From: Methanobacteriaceae archaeon
GTDB taxonomy: Archaea; Methanobacteriota; Methanobacteria; Methanobacteriales; Methanobacteriaceae
Assembly (NCBI GenBank): GCA_027318585.1
Contig: DAHVOW010000010.1
Location: 1-43,479 of the forward strand
Direction of reading: 5' to 3'
Length of the DNA: 43,479 nucleotides
Position numbers and translations under genes: made by a program. The notes under the pieces are model-generated. The model did no database searches. It was not told the origin of the DNA and worked only from the letters and a program-made list of their open reading frames with translations. This document shows positions 1 through 11,453 of the stretch, piece by piece; position 1 is the stretch's first letter, and every line of letters begins with the position of its first letter.

Positions 1-720
1 TCCGGTACGGGTGGTGATCCTTTCCGCTTCCTCCTCGGGATGGTTCATGATCATCTTCATCCCCAGATGGGTCATAACTGCCAGGCGGGGAGATACCTCC
101 TCCACCAGTTTTTCAAATTCATCGGCACACATGTGGCCTCGTATCTTTTCGCCACCCGGCCGGATAACGCTGCTGATAAGTACATCGGCCCCGGAATGTT
201 CTTTATACAGCTCCGGGAAGTAGGCGGTATCGGAAGTGTAGGACAGGATGAAGCCATCCCAGCCCACCTTGAAACCGATGGTCTTGGGATCTCCGTGTTT
301 AGTCCTGGTCCCGGTGATGGTGATATCCCCCAGTTGATGTGTCTCTCCAGGTTGCAGGGATTTAACCTCAGATTTGCCCAGATGGTAACTGGAAATGGAG
401 GGACCCCATTGCTTGTAACCATTTATGACACTCTGACTACCCAGAACTGCACCCTTTCTACGGGTCATTCCCCGGGTCATGGCTTCGATTAACACCTCCG
501 CATCACTGTAGTGATCGGTGTGACAGTGAGAAACCAGCACCGCATCCAGTTTAAGGGGGTTCAGTCCGAACTGGTAACTCCGGACTAGGGCTCCTGGTCC
601 GGGGTCCAGGTGCAGGTTCTTACCGTCGATGCCATCTAGACGGACCCCACCAGTCATCCGGCGCTGGGTAATGGTGGCGAAACGTCCACCACCACTCCCT
701 ACAAAGGTTAACTTCAGCAT
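1..720 (-). CDS. MBL-fold metallohydrolase (3' end outside window)
   Basis: The 240 codons in the window read without a stop from ATG at 720 to the left edge, so the C-terminus is missing. The protein has the metallo-beta-lactamase metal motif HCHTDH at residues 65-70 (H65, H67, D69, H70). Later parts fit the fold: a strand with TSDTAYFPE supplies an Asp ligand and VMTHLGMKM a His. A GAGGGTGAT ribosome site lies directly before the ATG. The gene follows the DUF2121 gene by 25 bases on the same strand, so the two are probably co-transcribed. Members of this branch include RNase Z-like and PhnP-like phosphodiesterases; the substrate cannot be told from sequence. The fold assignment is secure and the function is not. 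Confidence 0.88.
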   Translation of the reverse strand, partial: MLKLTFVGSGGGRFATITQRRMTGGVRLDGIDGKNLHLDPGPGALVRSYQFGLNPLKLDAVLVSHCHTDHYSDAEVLIEAMTRGMTRRKGAVLGSQSVINGYKQWGPSISSYHLGKSEVKSLQPGETHQLGDITITGTRTKHGDPKTIGFKVGWDGFILSYTSDTAYFPELYKEHSGADVLISSVIRPGGEKIRGHMCADEFEKLVEEVSPRLAVMTHLGMKMIMNHPEEEAERITTRTG

Positions 721-745
721 ATCACCCTCTATTTACACCTACATC

Positions 746-1669
746 TCATTCCTTGCACAATATAACTTCACAGCTAAGATTAGCCCCTGACCGGCCGATG
801 CAGAGGTTTTCATTTTTAATAACAACCAGATCTCCCAGTTTAACTTGGGAAGGATCTTCCACACTCATCTTAACCTTTTCATCTTTCTGGGCCAGAACAT
901 TCCAGTTGGTATCCAGGGCTAGAACGCCCTTACCCAGTTTAACTTCCATTTCATGGTCATTAATAGCTGAAATAGTCCCCACCACTCCCTCGGTCATTAT
1001 TCGGGTGGCTATTTCCATCTCCCGTGCAGCAGTGATCATCTTATCCTTCAATTCAGCCCGCCACTCGGCTAACTCCTTAACATCCTCCACCAGGGCACTG
1101 CGCAGCAGGGCATGGGCTCCTTTTTCATCCAGGGCGGGGTGTACCATGAGCAGATCATACTCCTCACTAACTGAAGGGGTTACTGGAGATACTTCTTCCA
1201 GGACCTTCCGGAATAGTTCACTTACCTCCTGGAGGCTGGTGGTGGATTTCCACTCTGCACTGATGATCTGATTGGCTAGCTTCTTGGTTATCTGGTTACC
1301 AAAAACTACAATGGAGCTGGCCCCTTGTTCCACACTATCAATATTTGATCCAGTTAATTTAACCAGATGATAGGCATGACTGGTCCCATAAATACGTTTT
1401 CTTAAAGTTTTAGCTGTGGTTCGGTATTTAACTTCCCCAACTAGAACGTCACCAATCCTACGCACCTTCTGGGCATCATCGGTTATTTTTAAAGATATCT
1501 CCAGGGACGATGCTTCTTTTAAGAGCTCTTTCTGGGTTTTTATCTCTCCAGAGTAAAGTTTTTCTTCCAGAATTTCTCTTTTCTGTTCATCACCCATAAA
1601 TCCGATTCTACGCTTGTCACCAATCATCACACAGCCCTTACTGCTGATGTAACTAATAATAAGACTCAT
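746..1669 (-). CDS. DUF2121-family protein with Ntn-hydrolase-like N-terminus
   Basis: The 307-residue protein resembles an uncharacterised family conserved in methanogens (DUF2121, from memory). I chose ATG at 1669 over the longer open frame to 1705 because GGTGTTGGTGAT lies just before it, and the predicted N-terminus MSLIISYISSKGC is that of the family. If Met1 is removed, Ser becomes residue 1 and the next 20 residues align without gaps to proteasome beta subunits, with Asp17 and Arg19 at the proteasomal positions. The middle (about 150-230) is helical and charged. The C-terminal 70 residues look like a small beta domain. No signal peptide or membrane segment is visible. It is probably co-transcribed with the downstream metallohydrolase. 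The peptidase-like idea is inference. Confidence 0.8.
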   Translation of the reverse strand: MSLIISYISSKGCVMIGDKRRIGFMGDEQKREILEEKLYSGEIKTQKELLKEASSLEISLKITDDAQKVRRIGDVLVGEVKYRTTAKTLRKRIYGTSHAYHLVKLTGSNIDSVEQGASSIVVFGNQITKKLANQIISAEWKSTTSLQEVSELFRKVLEEVSPVTPSVSEEYDLLMVHPALDEKGAHALLRSALVEDVKELAEWRAELKDKMITAAREMEIATRIMTEGVVGTISAINDHEMEVKLGKGVLALDTNWNVLAQKDEKVKMSVEDPSQVKLGDLVVIKNENLCIGRSGANLSCEVILCKE

Positions 1670-2180
1670 AATATCACCAACACCTTTAGATAAACACCAA
1701 ATCAAAGTGAGATTTAGAAATTTTTTATGGATGGGGTATAATAGTACTTTCGATTTAATAATTTATTCCACAAAAAAAAATTACAATCCCCCAATGTTAA
1801 ATCCAGATGTTTAATAAATTTTTTCTAAGATAGAGATTTAGATTTAAAGATGCCCTTTCTATTCTTTTTAAGATTTCATCTAAAGTTAGGACAACTCCCG
1901 GGCCTCTTTCTTACGGCTACTATTTCTCTTTCATCTGGAGAGCTAATCCCTAACTACTTCCAACTCATATATCGAAGAGTCTCGGATGGGTGGAGGCAGA
2001 AGGAGGTAGGGTTTAAGTTAGCCTTCAAAGCCACAGTACATCCTGAAAAGAGCTTAAGTCTAAGATTATTTTGAGAATATCCCGAATACCTGTTTCTCCA
2101 TAAAATTATTACATAAACTCTGGTAAGCCGTCCATAACCAGCCCGGATATGGTGCTAATTAACCTACTGGATTTTACTAT
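1670..2180. other. Long intergenic region upstream of the DUF2121 gene
   Basis: This 511-base stretch separates the end of the response-regulator gene from the DUF2121 start. Bases 1690-1850 are AT-rich and should hold the DUF2121 promoter; a TATA-like element reads CTATTATAC on the minus strand near 1737-1749. Bases 1850-2074 are less AT-rich. They contain a short plus-strand open frame of 74 codons with no ribosome site, and on the minus strand a possible decayed gene. A weak inverted repeat of about 14 bases (near 1837-1850 and 2051-2064) flanks this part. I see no tRNA and no recognisable structured RNA. Confidence 0.5.
1804..2045 (-). pseudogene. Possible decayed gene fragment
   Basis: On the minus strand the stretch reads as protein-like segments interrupted by a stop and a frame change. 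One frame gives LKANLNPTSFC and, after a stop, SPDEREIVAVRKRPG. Near 1895 another frame takes over with PGVVLTLDEILKRIERASLN and runs to a stop near 1804. Charged, helix-like composition and continuation across one frame change suggest a relic, but no family is recognised. It may equally be chance open frame in non-coding DNA. Confidence 0.25.
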
Positions 2181-3047
2181 TTAAGGGGGTAATTTGAATC
2201 GGAAAATGCATTTATCCCCGCCATCGGCTATAGTCTTATCCCGATTCACTGAACAATCCATTTCAGTCCATTGTAGGCTCTGGTTAACCATGGCCTGGCA
2301 GTTAAGACAGAAAACGGGTTGTTTTGATGCTTCATCTATCCAGGGGCAGTTTCTGAATTTGAACAGGAATTCTGGACCTTCGGTTTCGGTGATGGTCAGT
2401 ATTCCAAATCCTTCGAAGAACTTAGACAGCCAGTCGAGATAAAAGTTAAACTTTTCCTCCAGCTGAACTGATTCCTCTTCCGGGATGACATCTAACATTT
2501 CTTCCTCGAAACTAGGCCGCATTTCGTCTTCGAGACGTTTAGCGAATACTTTAAGTAACAAAGAACGCATTTCTGAGTCAGATTTCTCGGCGCAAGTGGG
2601 CATCGCACTGAGGATGAAATCATAAAAGTCAGCCATTACCTGATTCTTTATAACTTCACTCTTCTTTTTCTCTGCTGCATGTTTATAGAGTGCCATTTCG
2701 ATGTTGGCATTGACTTCACTTTTTTTGAAGGGTTTCAAGATGTAACCGTAGGGTTCAGTCATTCTGGCTCGGTTCAGGACATCATCATCGGAATAGGCGG
2801 TTAAATAAATAATCGGCACATCTATATGGTCCCTTATTTTACTGGCAGCTTCAATACCATCCATATTTCCCTTTAAAACAATATCCATCAATATTATATC
2901 TGGTTTGGTTTCCAGGGCTCTTTTTACAGCATCTTCACCAGTAAACACGATGTCCAGGACCTCATGGCCCAGGTCTTCCAGTTTTTGTTTGATACCCATA
3001 CCCACTATGGCCTCGTCTTCCACCACTAATATCCGGGTTTTGCTCAT
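2181..3047 (-). CDS. Response regulator with methanogen output domain (REC-MetOD1)
   Basis: The 288-residue protein begins with a CheY-like receiver domain (residues 4-120) with acidic pair E10/D11, phosphoacceptor D55 (ILMDIVLKG) and conserved K105 (LKPF). A linker of about 30 residues leads to a C-terminal domain of about 140 residues that matches what I know as methanogen output domain 1, found behind receivers in methanogens. That domain ends in a Cys-rich part with NCPW, CLNCQAM, a further DCS and KCIF, which could bind a metal. No DNA-binding helix-turn-helix is seen. The start ATG overlaps the stop of the upstream kinase by four bases (ATGA), so the two are translationally coupled. It is the last gene of the cassette and probably its output. 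Confidence 0.85.
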   Translation of the reverse strand: MSKTRILVVEDEAIVGMGIKQKLEDLGHEVLDIVFTGEDAVKRALETKPDIILMDIVLKGNMDGIEAASKIRDHIDVPIIYLTAYSDDDVLNRARMTEPYGYILKPFKKSEVNANIEMALYKHAAEKKKSEVIKNQVMADFYDFILSAMPTCAEKSDSEMRSLLLKVFAKRLEDEMRPSFEEEMLDVIPEEESVQLEEKFNFYLDWLSKFFEGFGILTITETEGPEFLFKFRNCPWIDEASKQPVFCLNCQAMVNQSLQWTEMDCSVNRDKTIADGGDKCIFRFKLPP

Positions 3048-4822
3048 CGGATCCTCTCCTTATATTTAAGTTCATTGAAAACAATTTTATACTCTTTATT
3101 TTCTCTATCTAATTCGATCTGGGCGTCTAACTGGTTAACCAGGCTGTTAATCAGTTGTAATCCCAGACTTTCAGTCTTTCTAAAATCAAAATCAGAGGGG
3201 AATGGCTCCCCATTATCCCTGATTGTGAGTGTGAATCTACGATTTCCGGTTTCATGCAGATTAAGTTCTATTTCCCCATATTTGTCCATAGAAAATCCAT
3301 GTTCCAGGGAGTTGGAAACCAGTTCATTGATAATTAGGCCGCAGGGAATGGCGGTCTCAATCCCCATGGTAACATTGTCGATACTAATTACCGTCTTGAT
3401 CATATCAGAATCCCCACCATAGGAGTCGATGAGGTCGGTGATGAGATTTTTAACGTAAACTGAGAAGTTTATACTGGCCAGGTCTTCGGATTGGTAAAGA
3501 TTTTCGTGAATAAGCGCAATGGACCGGATACGGTTCTGGCTTTCCCGGTAAAGATTTATAACTGATTCTTCCTTTATCTGAGCTGATTGCAGGCTTAATA
3601 GGGTGCTTATAATCTGCAGGTTATTCTTGACCCGGTGGTGAACTTCACGCAGTAGAAGTTCCTTTTCCCTCAGGGATTCTATAATCCGATTCTCTGCCAG
3701 TTTACGTTTGGTTATGTCCCTGCCCACACCTACAAATGCAATTACATTTCCATTATCATCTAATATGCCTTGATCAGCCCATGACAACCAGCGCCACCCA
3801 TTTTTGGTCATTAGGCGCTGTTCCAAGTAGATTGAGTGGGGTGGCTGGTGCAGTTTCGACATGGCCCGGGTTGTTTCTTCCTGGTCTTCTTCATGAACCA
3901 GGGGCATGAAGTTTTCTCCCAGAATTTCTTCCTCTTTCTTTCCAAAAACTTCACAATAAGATGGGCTTACGAATAATAAACGATCATCCAGGCCGAACTT
4001 GATTATCAAGTCGGTCTGGTTCTCAACCAGTAGCCGGTATTTTTCTTCACGCTCTCTTAAGGCATTCTCAAATCTTTTCTGCTGGGTAAGGTCCCGGCCG
4101 GACACGAAGATGATGCTGCCATCCTTAAGACTAACCGGGGTGATGGAGAGTTCCAGAATTTTGATCTGGTGGTTAATTTTAAAAGAAACCTCCACGATAT
4201 TCTCTAAAACAGCCACATCTTTTCCAAAAATATGTTTATCATCGTCCACTACAAAATTTTCAATATTAGTATCAAAAAGGGCTTCACGATTCATTTCCAT
4301 GAAGCTTAAAGCGGCATCATTGCACTCAATGAAATTTCCGGATTCATCAAGTACCAGTATGGGATTTTTTGTCTTTTCAAAAAGAGTTCTGTACTTTTTC
4401 TCACTTTCTAACAGATCTTCCTGGGCTAATTTTCTTTCCATCTGTTCTTTAAACTCTTTTAAAGCCCTTCGAACAGCATGGGGTAGTTTGGACAGATTAC
4501 TTTTAAGAACGTAGTCCGTAGCACCGGCCTTCAACATCTCCACGGCGAAGTCTTCTCCAATTTTCCCACTTACAAAAATGTAGGGAATCTGATTTCCCGT
4601 CTCCCTGGTTAGTTTTAAGGCGGTCACACCGTCAAATCGAGGCAGGGAATGATCAGCCAGCACTACATCGGGCTGGAAATCGTGGAGTTCTCGCAGGTAA
4701 TCCTCCTCATTATCCACCCGTAAAGTAGATATATTGAATCCTTCCCTCTTCAGTTCCCTTTCTGCCAGTTCAGCATCTAATGGAACGTCTTCCAGAATTA
4801 GGAACCTTATTACTCTGTCCAT
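3044..4822 (-). CDS. Hybrid sensor kinase REC-PAS-PAS-HisKA_2-HATPase
   Basis: The 592-residue cytosolic protein has an N-terminal receiver (residues 5-120; E11, D12, phosphoacceptor D57, K107), two PAS domains (about 140-255 and 260-378, each followed by the PAC-like tail GRDLTQQKR or GRDITKRK), and a kinase core. The core is of the HisKA_2 type: EVHHRVKNN carries phosphoacceptor His395, followed by an ATPase domain with N-box INELVSNSLEHGF. No transmembrane segment is present, so signals are sensed inside the cell through the PAS domains. The N-terminal receiver suggests it accepts phosphate from the upstream kinase. The gene follows the Rcp1-like regulator by 8 bases and overlaps the next regulator by 4. 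Confidence 0.9.
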   Translation of the reverse strand: MDRVIRFLILEDVPLDAELAERELKREGFNISTLRVDNEEDYLRELHDFQPDVVLADHSLPRFDGVTALKLTRETGNQIPYIFVSGKIGEDFAVEMLKAGATDYVLKSNLSKLPHAVRRALKEFKEQMERKLAQEDLLESEKKYRTLFEKTKNPILVLDESGNFIECNDAALSFMEMNREALFDTNIENFVVDDDKHIFGKDVAVLENIVEVSFKINHQIKILELSITPVSLKDGSIIFVSGRDLTQQKRFENALREREEKYRLLVENQTDLIIKFGLDDRLLFVSPSYCEVFGKKEEEILGENFMPLVHEEDQEETTRAMSKLHQPPHSIYLEQRLMTKNGWRWLSWADQGILDDNGNVIAFVGVGRDITKRKLAENRIIESLREKELLLREVHHRVKNNLQIISTLLSLQSAQIKEESVINLYRESQNRIRSIALIHENLYQSEDLASINFSVYVKNLITDLIDSYGGDSDMIKTVISIDNVTMGIETAIPCGLIINELVSNSLEHGFSMDKYGEIELNLHETGNRRFTLTIRDNGEPFPSDFDFRKTESLGLQLINSLVNQLDAQIELDRENKEYKIVFNELKYKERIR

Positions 4823-4830
4823 ATCATCCT

Positions 4831-5268
4831 CTAGGGGGGTTTGTTAATCAGCATCCAGTACAATCCCAGTGTGGAAACTGCGTCTATGAATTCTTCAAAC
4901 TCCACAGGTTTACTAACGTAACTGTTTACTCCCAACTCATAACTCTCCACTATATCCCGATCTTCCCGTGATGAGGTTAAAATCACCACCGGTATCTTCT
5001 TAGTGGTTTCATGTTCCTTTATCCGGTGAAGAACTTGCATTCCATCCACCTTGGGCATCCTAAGATCTAAGAGTATCAGTTTAGGAACATCATCCGGATT
5101 TCTTCCAGCATAATCTCCAGTGGCAAATAAGAAATCCAGTGCTTCAGCTCCGTTTTTTACCCATAGTAGTTTATTAACCAGATTTTTCCGTTTCAAAGCT
5201 CGGGTGGTGAGTTCGGCATCGGTAGGGTTATCTTCCACTAATAATATTTCCACTTCATCATAATCCAT
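4831..5268 (-). CDS. Rcp1-like single-domain response regulator
   Basis: This 145-residue protein is a stand-alone receiver domain. Acidic residues E12 and D13, phosphoacceptor D68 (LILLDLRMPK), the conserved Thr-Ser pair (VVILTSS) and K120 (SKP) are all present. The long insertion before beta3 (GDYAGRNPDDVPK) is typical of the cyanobacterial phytochrome regulator Rcp1 and its archaeal relatives. There is no output domain, so it either shuttles phosphate or acts by protein contact. It lies between two histidine kinases, 38 bases after the first and 8 before the second, which fits a phosphorelay intermediate. Confidence 0.9.
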   Translation of the reverse strand: MDYDEVEILLVEDNPTDAELTTRALKRKNLVNKLLWVKNGAEALDFLFATGDYAGRNPDDVPKLILLDLRMPKVDGMQVLHRIKEHETTKKIPVVILTSSREDRDIVESYELGVNSYVSKPVEFEEFIDAVSTLGLYWMLINKPP

Positions 5269-5306
5269 ACTACATTACCCCTAGATTTAATTTGGGAAAT
5301 TAACAG

Positions 5307-6191
5307 TCATACTTTAGGGAGGGTGAAATAAATAGTAGCGCCTTTAAATGGCTCTCCTTCACCCCAAACTTGACCCCCATGTCTTTTAATGATACGTTGT
5401 ACAATGGATAGTCCTACACCGGTACCTTCAAATTCTTCGGCAGTGTGCAGTCTCTGGAATAAACCGAATAGTTTGTCGATGTATTTCATATCAAAACCGG
5501 CTCCGTTATCTTTAACATAATAAATAATTTCATCCTTATAATTCTGGGCCCCCACTTCTATAAGCGCCGGGTTTTTGTTGCGGGTAAATTTAATGGAGTT
5601 ACTTAACAGGTTCTGGAAAACCTGGGCCATCAATATTCTATCTCCTTGGGCATTGGGCAGTTCATCGATTATTAGTTCTATTTCTTTACCATCCCAGTCC
5701 GGCCTTAGATCTTCCCATACATTTCTAACCAGATATTCCATGTCTATTTCAAAACCCTTCATCTTTTGACGTCCCACCCGGGATAAAAGCAGAATATCAT
5801 CAATGAGGTCCCCCATTTTTTCGGTGTTATCCCTAACAATACTTATGAGCCGGTTCCCTTCTTCATCAAGTGAATCCCCATAATCTTCCATAAGTATCCT
5901 GGAAAATCCGTCAATAGCTCTGAGAGGCACCCTTAAGTCGTGGGAGACAGAGTAAGCAAAGGCTTCCAATTCCTCGTTGGCTTCATGTAGTTGAATGGCA
6001 CTGTTTTCCAAGTCCCGGTTGAGTTGATTAAGTTGCCGTACCTTTTCAATTCGCTCTGCTAAAAGAGCAACCACAATCACCAGAATAATCAGAATAAGAA
6101 GTCGAAAAAGGTCATCATATGAAGGCCCACCAAACTCATTAATTATAGGGATTTGTAAAACCATCATTGGCACATTCATGATACTAAACAC
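5307..6191 (-). CDS. Membrane-anchored histidine kinase (HisKA-HATPase_c)
   Basis: The 294-residue kinase has one hydrophobic segment (about residues 29-45), a coiled-coil linker rich in Glu, Gln and Asn (48-75), a HisKA domain with phosphoacceptor His84 (SVSHDLRVPLRAI) and an ATPase domain with GTGVGLSIVQRII. The HisKA sequence is of the phytochrome-kinase type that usually pairs with Rcp1-like regulators, and such a regulator follows directly. There is no extracellular sensor domain. The start is GTG at 6191, with GAGGGGG about 10 bases upstream; an ATG at 6179 is the alternative. It is the first gene of the four-gene signalling cassette. Confidence 0.88.
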   Translation of the reverse strand: MFSIMNVPMMVLQIPIINEFGGPSYDDLFRLLILIILVIVVALLAERIEKVRQLNQLNRDLENSAIQLHEANEELEAFAYSVSHDLRVPLRAIDGFSRILMEDYGDSLDEEGNRLISIVRDNTEKMGDLIDDILLLSRVGRQKMKGFEIDMEYLVRNVWEDLRPDWDGKEIELIIDELPNAQGDRILMAQVFQNLLSNSIKFTRNKNPALIEVGAQNYKDEIIYYVKDNGAGFDMKYIDKLFGLFQRLHTAEEFEGTGVGLSIVQRIIKRHGGQVWGEGEPFKGATIYFTLPKV

Positions 6192-6546
6192 TACTCAACG
6201 GCCCCCTCATTCATGGATGAAGTTATGATTTACTATCATCATTATGATTTATAACAGCATTACAATTTAATAAACCTTTCATTGTAAAAGGCTTTTTCTA
6301 GAGATGAGGATGGTTTAAATGATCACTATAAACCCCCCATTAAACAGTGTTTTCAACACACTATCTGGTTTTGTTATGGGGGAATGATTTAAAAAAGAAA
6401 TATTATCAGATTAAAAATTCTAATAATGAAAAATTTGGTTTAAAATTAAAAGAAACCAACAATTACACACGTATTAATGGGACTGGCCATTATAACAAAT
6501 AAAAAAAAGGGATAAAAAAAGATATAAACTTTAGAATTATCTTTTC
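6192..6546. other. Intergenic region between uvrA and the kinase cassette
   Basis: This 355-base AT-rich gap carries the uvrA terminator at its right end and the promoter of the kinase cassette toward its left. A TATA-like GTTTATAGTG on the minus strand lies at 6324-6333, which would place the start of transcription near 6302 and give a leader of about 110 bases. Just upstream, at 6346-6362, is a short inverted repeat (AGTGT...ACACT) that could be an operator. No open frame in it looks coding. Confidence 0.5.
6501..6520 (-). terminator. Oligo-T terminator after uvrA
   Basis: Read on the minus strand, two runs of seven and eight T residues separated by ATCCC begin about 27 bases after the uvrA stop. 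Consecutive T tracts without a required hairpin are the usual intrinsic terminator of methanogen genes. Confidence 0.6.
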
Positions 6547-9443
6547 TTATTTATTAAGACTGCCTGGCTCTTCCACTTCAGATCCAGATTTTACACTGTC
6601 AGAAGAGAAATCTGGGGATTTACCCAGCACACCTTCCAGATACTGTCCAGTGTAGGTCCCACTTTCAACAATTTCCTCAGGCGTTCCCTGGGCCACCACC
6701 CGGCCACCATCATCTCCACCCTCCGGTCCCAGGTCGATGATGTGGTCTGCAGTTTTTATAACGTCCAGATTATGTTCTATGACCATAACCGTGTTACCAG
6801 CATCCCTGAGTCTTATCAGGACCTGCAGGAGCTTCTTTATATCTGCAAAGTGCAACCCGGTGGTGGGTTCATCCAGGATGTACAGGGTTCTTCCGGTGCT
6901 CTGACGGCTGAGTTCCTTAGCCAGCTTGACCCGTTGAGCTTCCCCTCCGGATAGGGTGGTTGCTGGTTGTCCCAGTTTAACGTAACCCAAGCCCACGTCA
7001 TCCAGGGTTTGAAGTTTCTTACTTATGCGGGGAATGTTTTTAAAGAATTCCAGAGCCTCTTCCACCGTCATATCCAGGACTTCGGCAATATTTCTGGCCT
7101 TGTAACGTATATCCAGGGTTTCCCTGTTGTACCTCTTCCCCTTGCACACCTCACATGGTACGTAGACATCAGCTAGAAAGTGCATCTCAATTTTGATGAT
7201 CCCGTCTCCACTGCAGGCCTCACAACGACCCCCTTTAACATTAAAACTGAACCTTCCCGGTTTGTAACCTCTCTTTTTAGATTCTGGGGTTTGTGCGAAT
7301 AATTCCCGGATGTAGGTGAACACTCCAGTGTAGGTAGCTGGGTTGGACCGGGGTGTTCTGCCAATGGGGGACTGGTCGATGATTATGACTTTATCCACAT
7401 TTTCAACACCATCTATCTCATCATGTTTACCAGGATTGGTGTGTTTATGGTTTAACTGGGCCGAGAGTCCCTTGTAAAACACCTCGTTTATGAGGGTACT
7501 CTTACCTGACCCTGACACTCCGGTTATGCAGGTGAACACTCCCAGTGGAAATTCCACATCAATATTCTGTAAATTATGTTCCCGGGCCCCCTTAACGGTT
7601 ATATTATCACCGTTAGATGCCAAGCGCTTGGAAGGTGTGGGAATAGTTTCTGCACCGGATAGATATTTTCCGGTTAATGATTGTGGATTTTTCATAATCT
7701 CCGGGGGTGTTCCCACTGCCACCACGTGTCCACCGTGTTCCCCGGCGCCGGGGCCGATATCCACCACATGGTCGGCGGATAGCATGGTCTCCTCATCATG
7801 CTCCACCACAATAAGGGTGTTACCGATATCCCGCAGCTTCTTAAGGGTTTCGATGAGACGGGCGTTATCCCTCTGGTGCAGTCCAATGCTGGGCTCATCC
7901 AGGATGTACAGCACCCCCACCAGTCCGGAGCCGATCTGGGTGGCTAGTCTTATTCTCTGGGCCTCTCCACCGGATAGGGTTCCGGAGGAACGGTCCATGG
8001 TAATGTAATCCAGCCCCACATCCACCAGGAAACGTAGGCGCTCGTTTATTTCCTTGAGTATCTCCTGGCCTATGAATTTCTCTCTTTCGTTAAGTTCCAG
8101 GTCCTGGAAGAATGATTTGGTTTTTTTGATGGGCATTTTCACCACTTCGGTGATGGGTTTATCCCCCACAGTCACCGAACGGCTTTCCGGGCGCAGACGA
8201 GTACCAGAACATGCGGGACACTTCCGGTCACTCATGAAGTGGCCCATGTAACTGCGCATGTAATTGGACTTGGTCTCCATGTATATCCGCTCCATACGGC
8301 GCACCACCCCTTCAAAGCGGCGCATAACCTTGTGGGTCCGGTTTTTCCGCTGGAAGATGAACTCGACCCGGTCCTTGGAACCGTAGAGGATGATATTCTG
8401 GTACTCCAAAGGCAGATCCTGGAAGGGGGTGTCCATGCTGAAGCCGTAGTGGTCCGCCACCGCCTTCAGCATCTGGCCATAGTAGGTATCCCGGTGTTTG
8501 GATTTGCTCCAGGGTAGTATGGCCCCTTCACTTAAAGATAACGCCGGCTCCGGCACCACCAAGTCGGCATCGATTTCCAGTTTCTTTCCCAGGCCGTTAC
8601 ACTCCGGACAGGCCCCGTGGGGGTTGTTGAAAGAAAACATACGGGGGCTGATCTCTTCAAAGTTGATACCGCATTCTGCGCAGGCAAAGTGTTCACTGTA
8701 CAGTTTATCTTCACCATCCGGGTGGGAAATCATCAACAAGCCTTCCCCCAGATCCAGGGCAGTTTCTACCGAGTCAGCCAGGCGGGTGTGGAAGTCCTGG
8801 TCGTAACGGATGACCAACCGGTCTACCACCACTTCGATGGAGTGTTTGAAGTTCTTCTTCAGTGTAATATCTTCTTCCAGACTCACCAGCTCACCATCCA
8901 CCCTTACCCTCACAAATCCCCTCTTCCGGAGGTCATCCAGGAGCTTCTGGTGTTCGCCCTTACGGTCCTTAACCACCGGTGCCAGGACCTGTATCTTGGC
9001 ACCCTCTGGTTCCTGAAGGATCTGATCCACGATCTGCCCGGCGGTCTGCTGGGAGATGGGTTCACCGCACTGGTAACAGTGGGGGATACCTATACGGGCG
9101 TATAAAAGTCGGAGATAATCGTAAATTTCGGTAACCGTCCCCACGGTAGAGCGGGGATTCATCTTGGTGGTTTTCTGGTCAATGGAAATGGCCGGGGATA
9201 GGCCTTCGATGTAGTCCACCTCTGGCTTTTTCATCTGACCCAGAAATTGCCGGGCGTAGGCCGAGAGTGATTCCACATAACGGCGCTGGCCCTCAGCATA
9301 AATGGTATCAAAGGCCAGGGATGACTTGCCGGAACCACTGATCCCGGTGATCACCACCAGCTGGTCCCGGGGTATTTCCACATCGATGTTCTGCAGGTTG
9401 TGCTCCCGGGCACCCTTTATAACTATGTTGTTCTTTTTTTTCA

Positions 9444-9444
<1 letters not shown>
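6547..9444 (-). CDS. uvrA: Excinuclease ABC subunit A
   Basis: UvrA is the ATP-dependent damage sensor of nucleotide excision repair and loads UvrB at lesions. The 965 residues contain two ABC ATPase modules: Walker A GISGSGKS at about 34-41 and GVSGSGKST in the second half, each with its signature (LSGGEAQRIRLA and LSGGEAQRVKLA) and a Walker B followed by DEPSIGLH or DEPTTGLH. The zinc-binding Cys pairs are intact (CAEC/CPEC, CPAC, CEAC/CEVC). Length is normal; the last 25 residues are a Ser-rich tail. Its ATG shares one base with the uvrB stop (TGATG), so uvrB and uvrA are coupled. UvrABC is of bacterial origin and found in mesophilic methanogens. Confidence 0.98.
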
Positions 9445-11399
<1,955 letters not shown>

Positions 11400-11453
11400 A
11401 TTCCAATCCACATCCTTGGAAATTCGAAGTTAAAAATAAAATCTTTTTTCAAC

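Noticed and set aside
40..492. 150-codon plus-strand open frame at the left end
   Set aside because: It lies opposite the metallohydrolase, whose motif HCHTDH and ribosome site are clear. The plus-strand frame has no recognisable domain.
1850..2074. 74-codon plus-strand open frame in the long intergenic gap
   Set aside because: No ribosome site, odd composition, and no family resemblance; the opposite strand reads more protein-like.
8617..9105. 162-codon plus-strand frame opposite uvrA
   Set aside because: Long antisense frames are expected opposite a well coded gene of this base composition; uvrA motifs are intact over this part.
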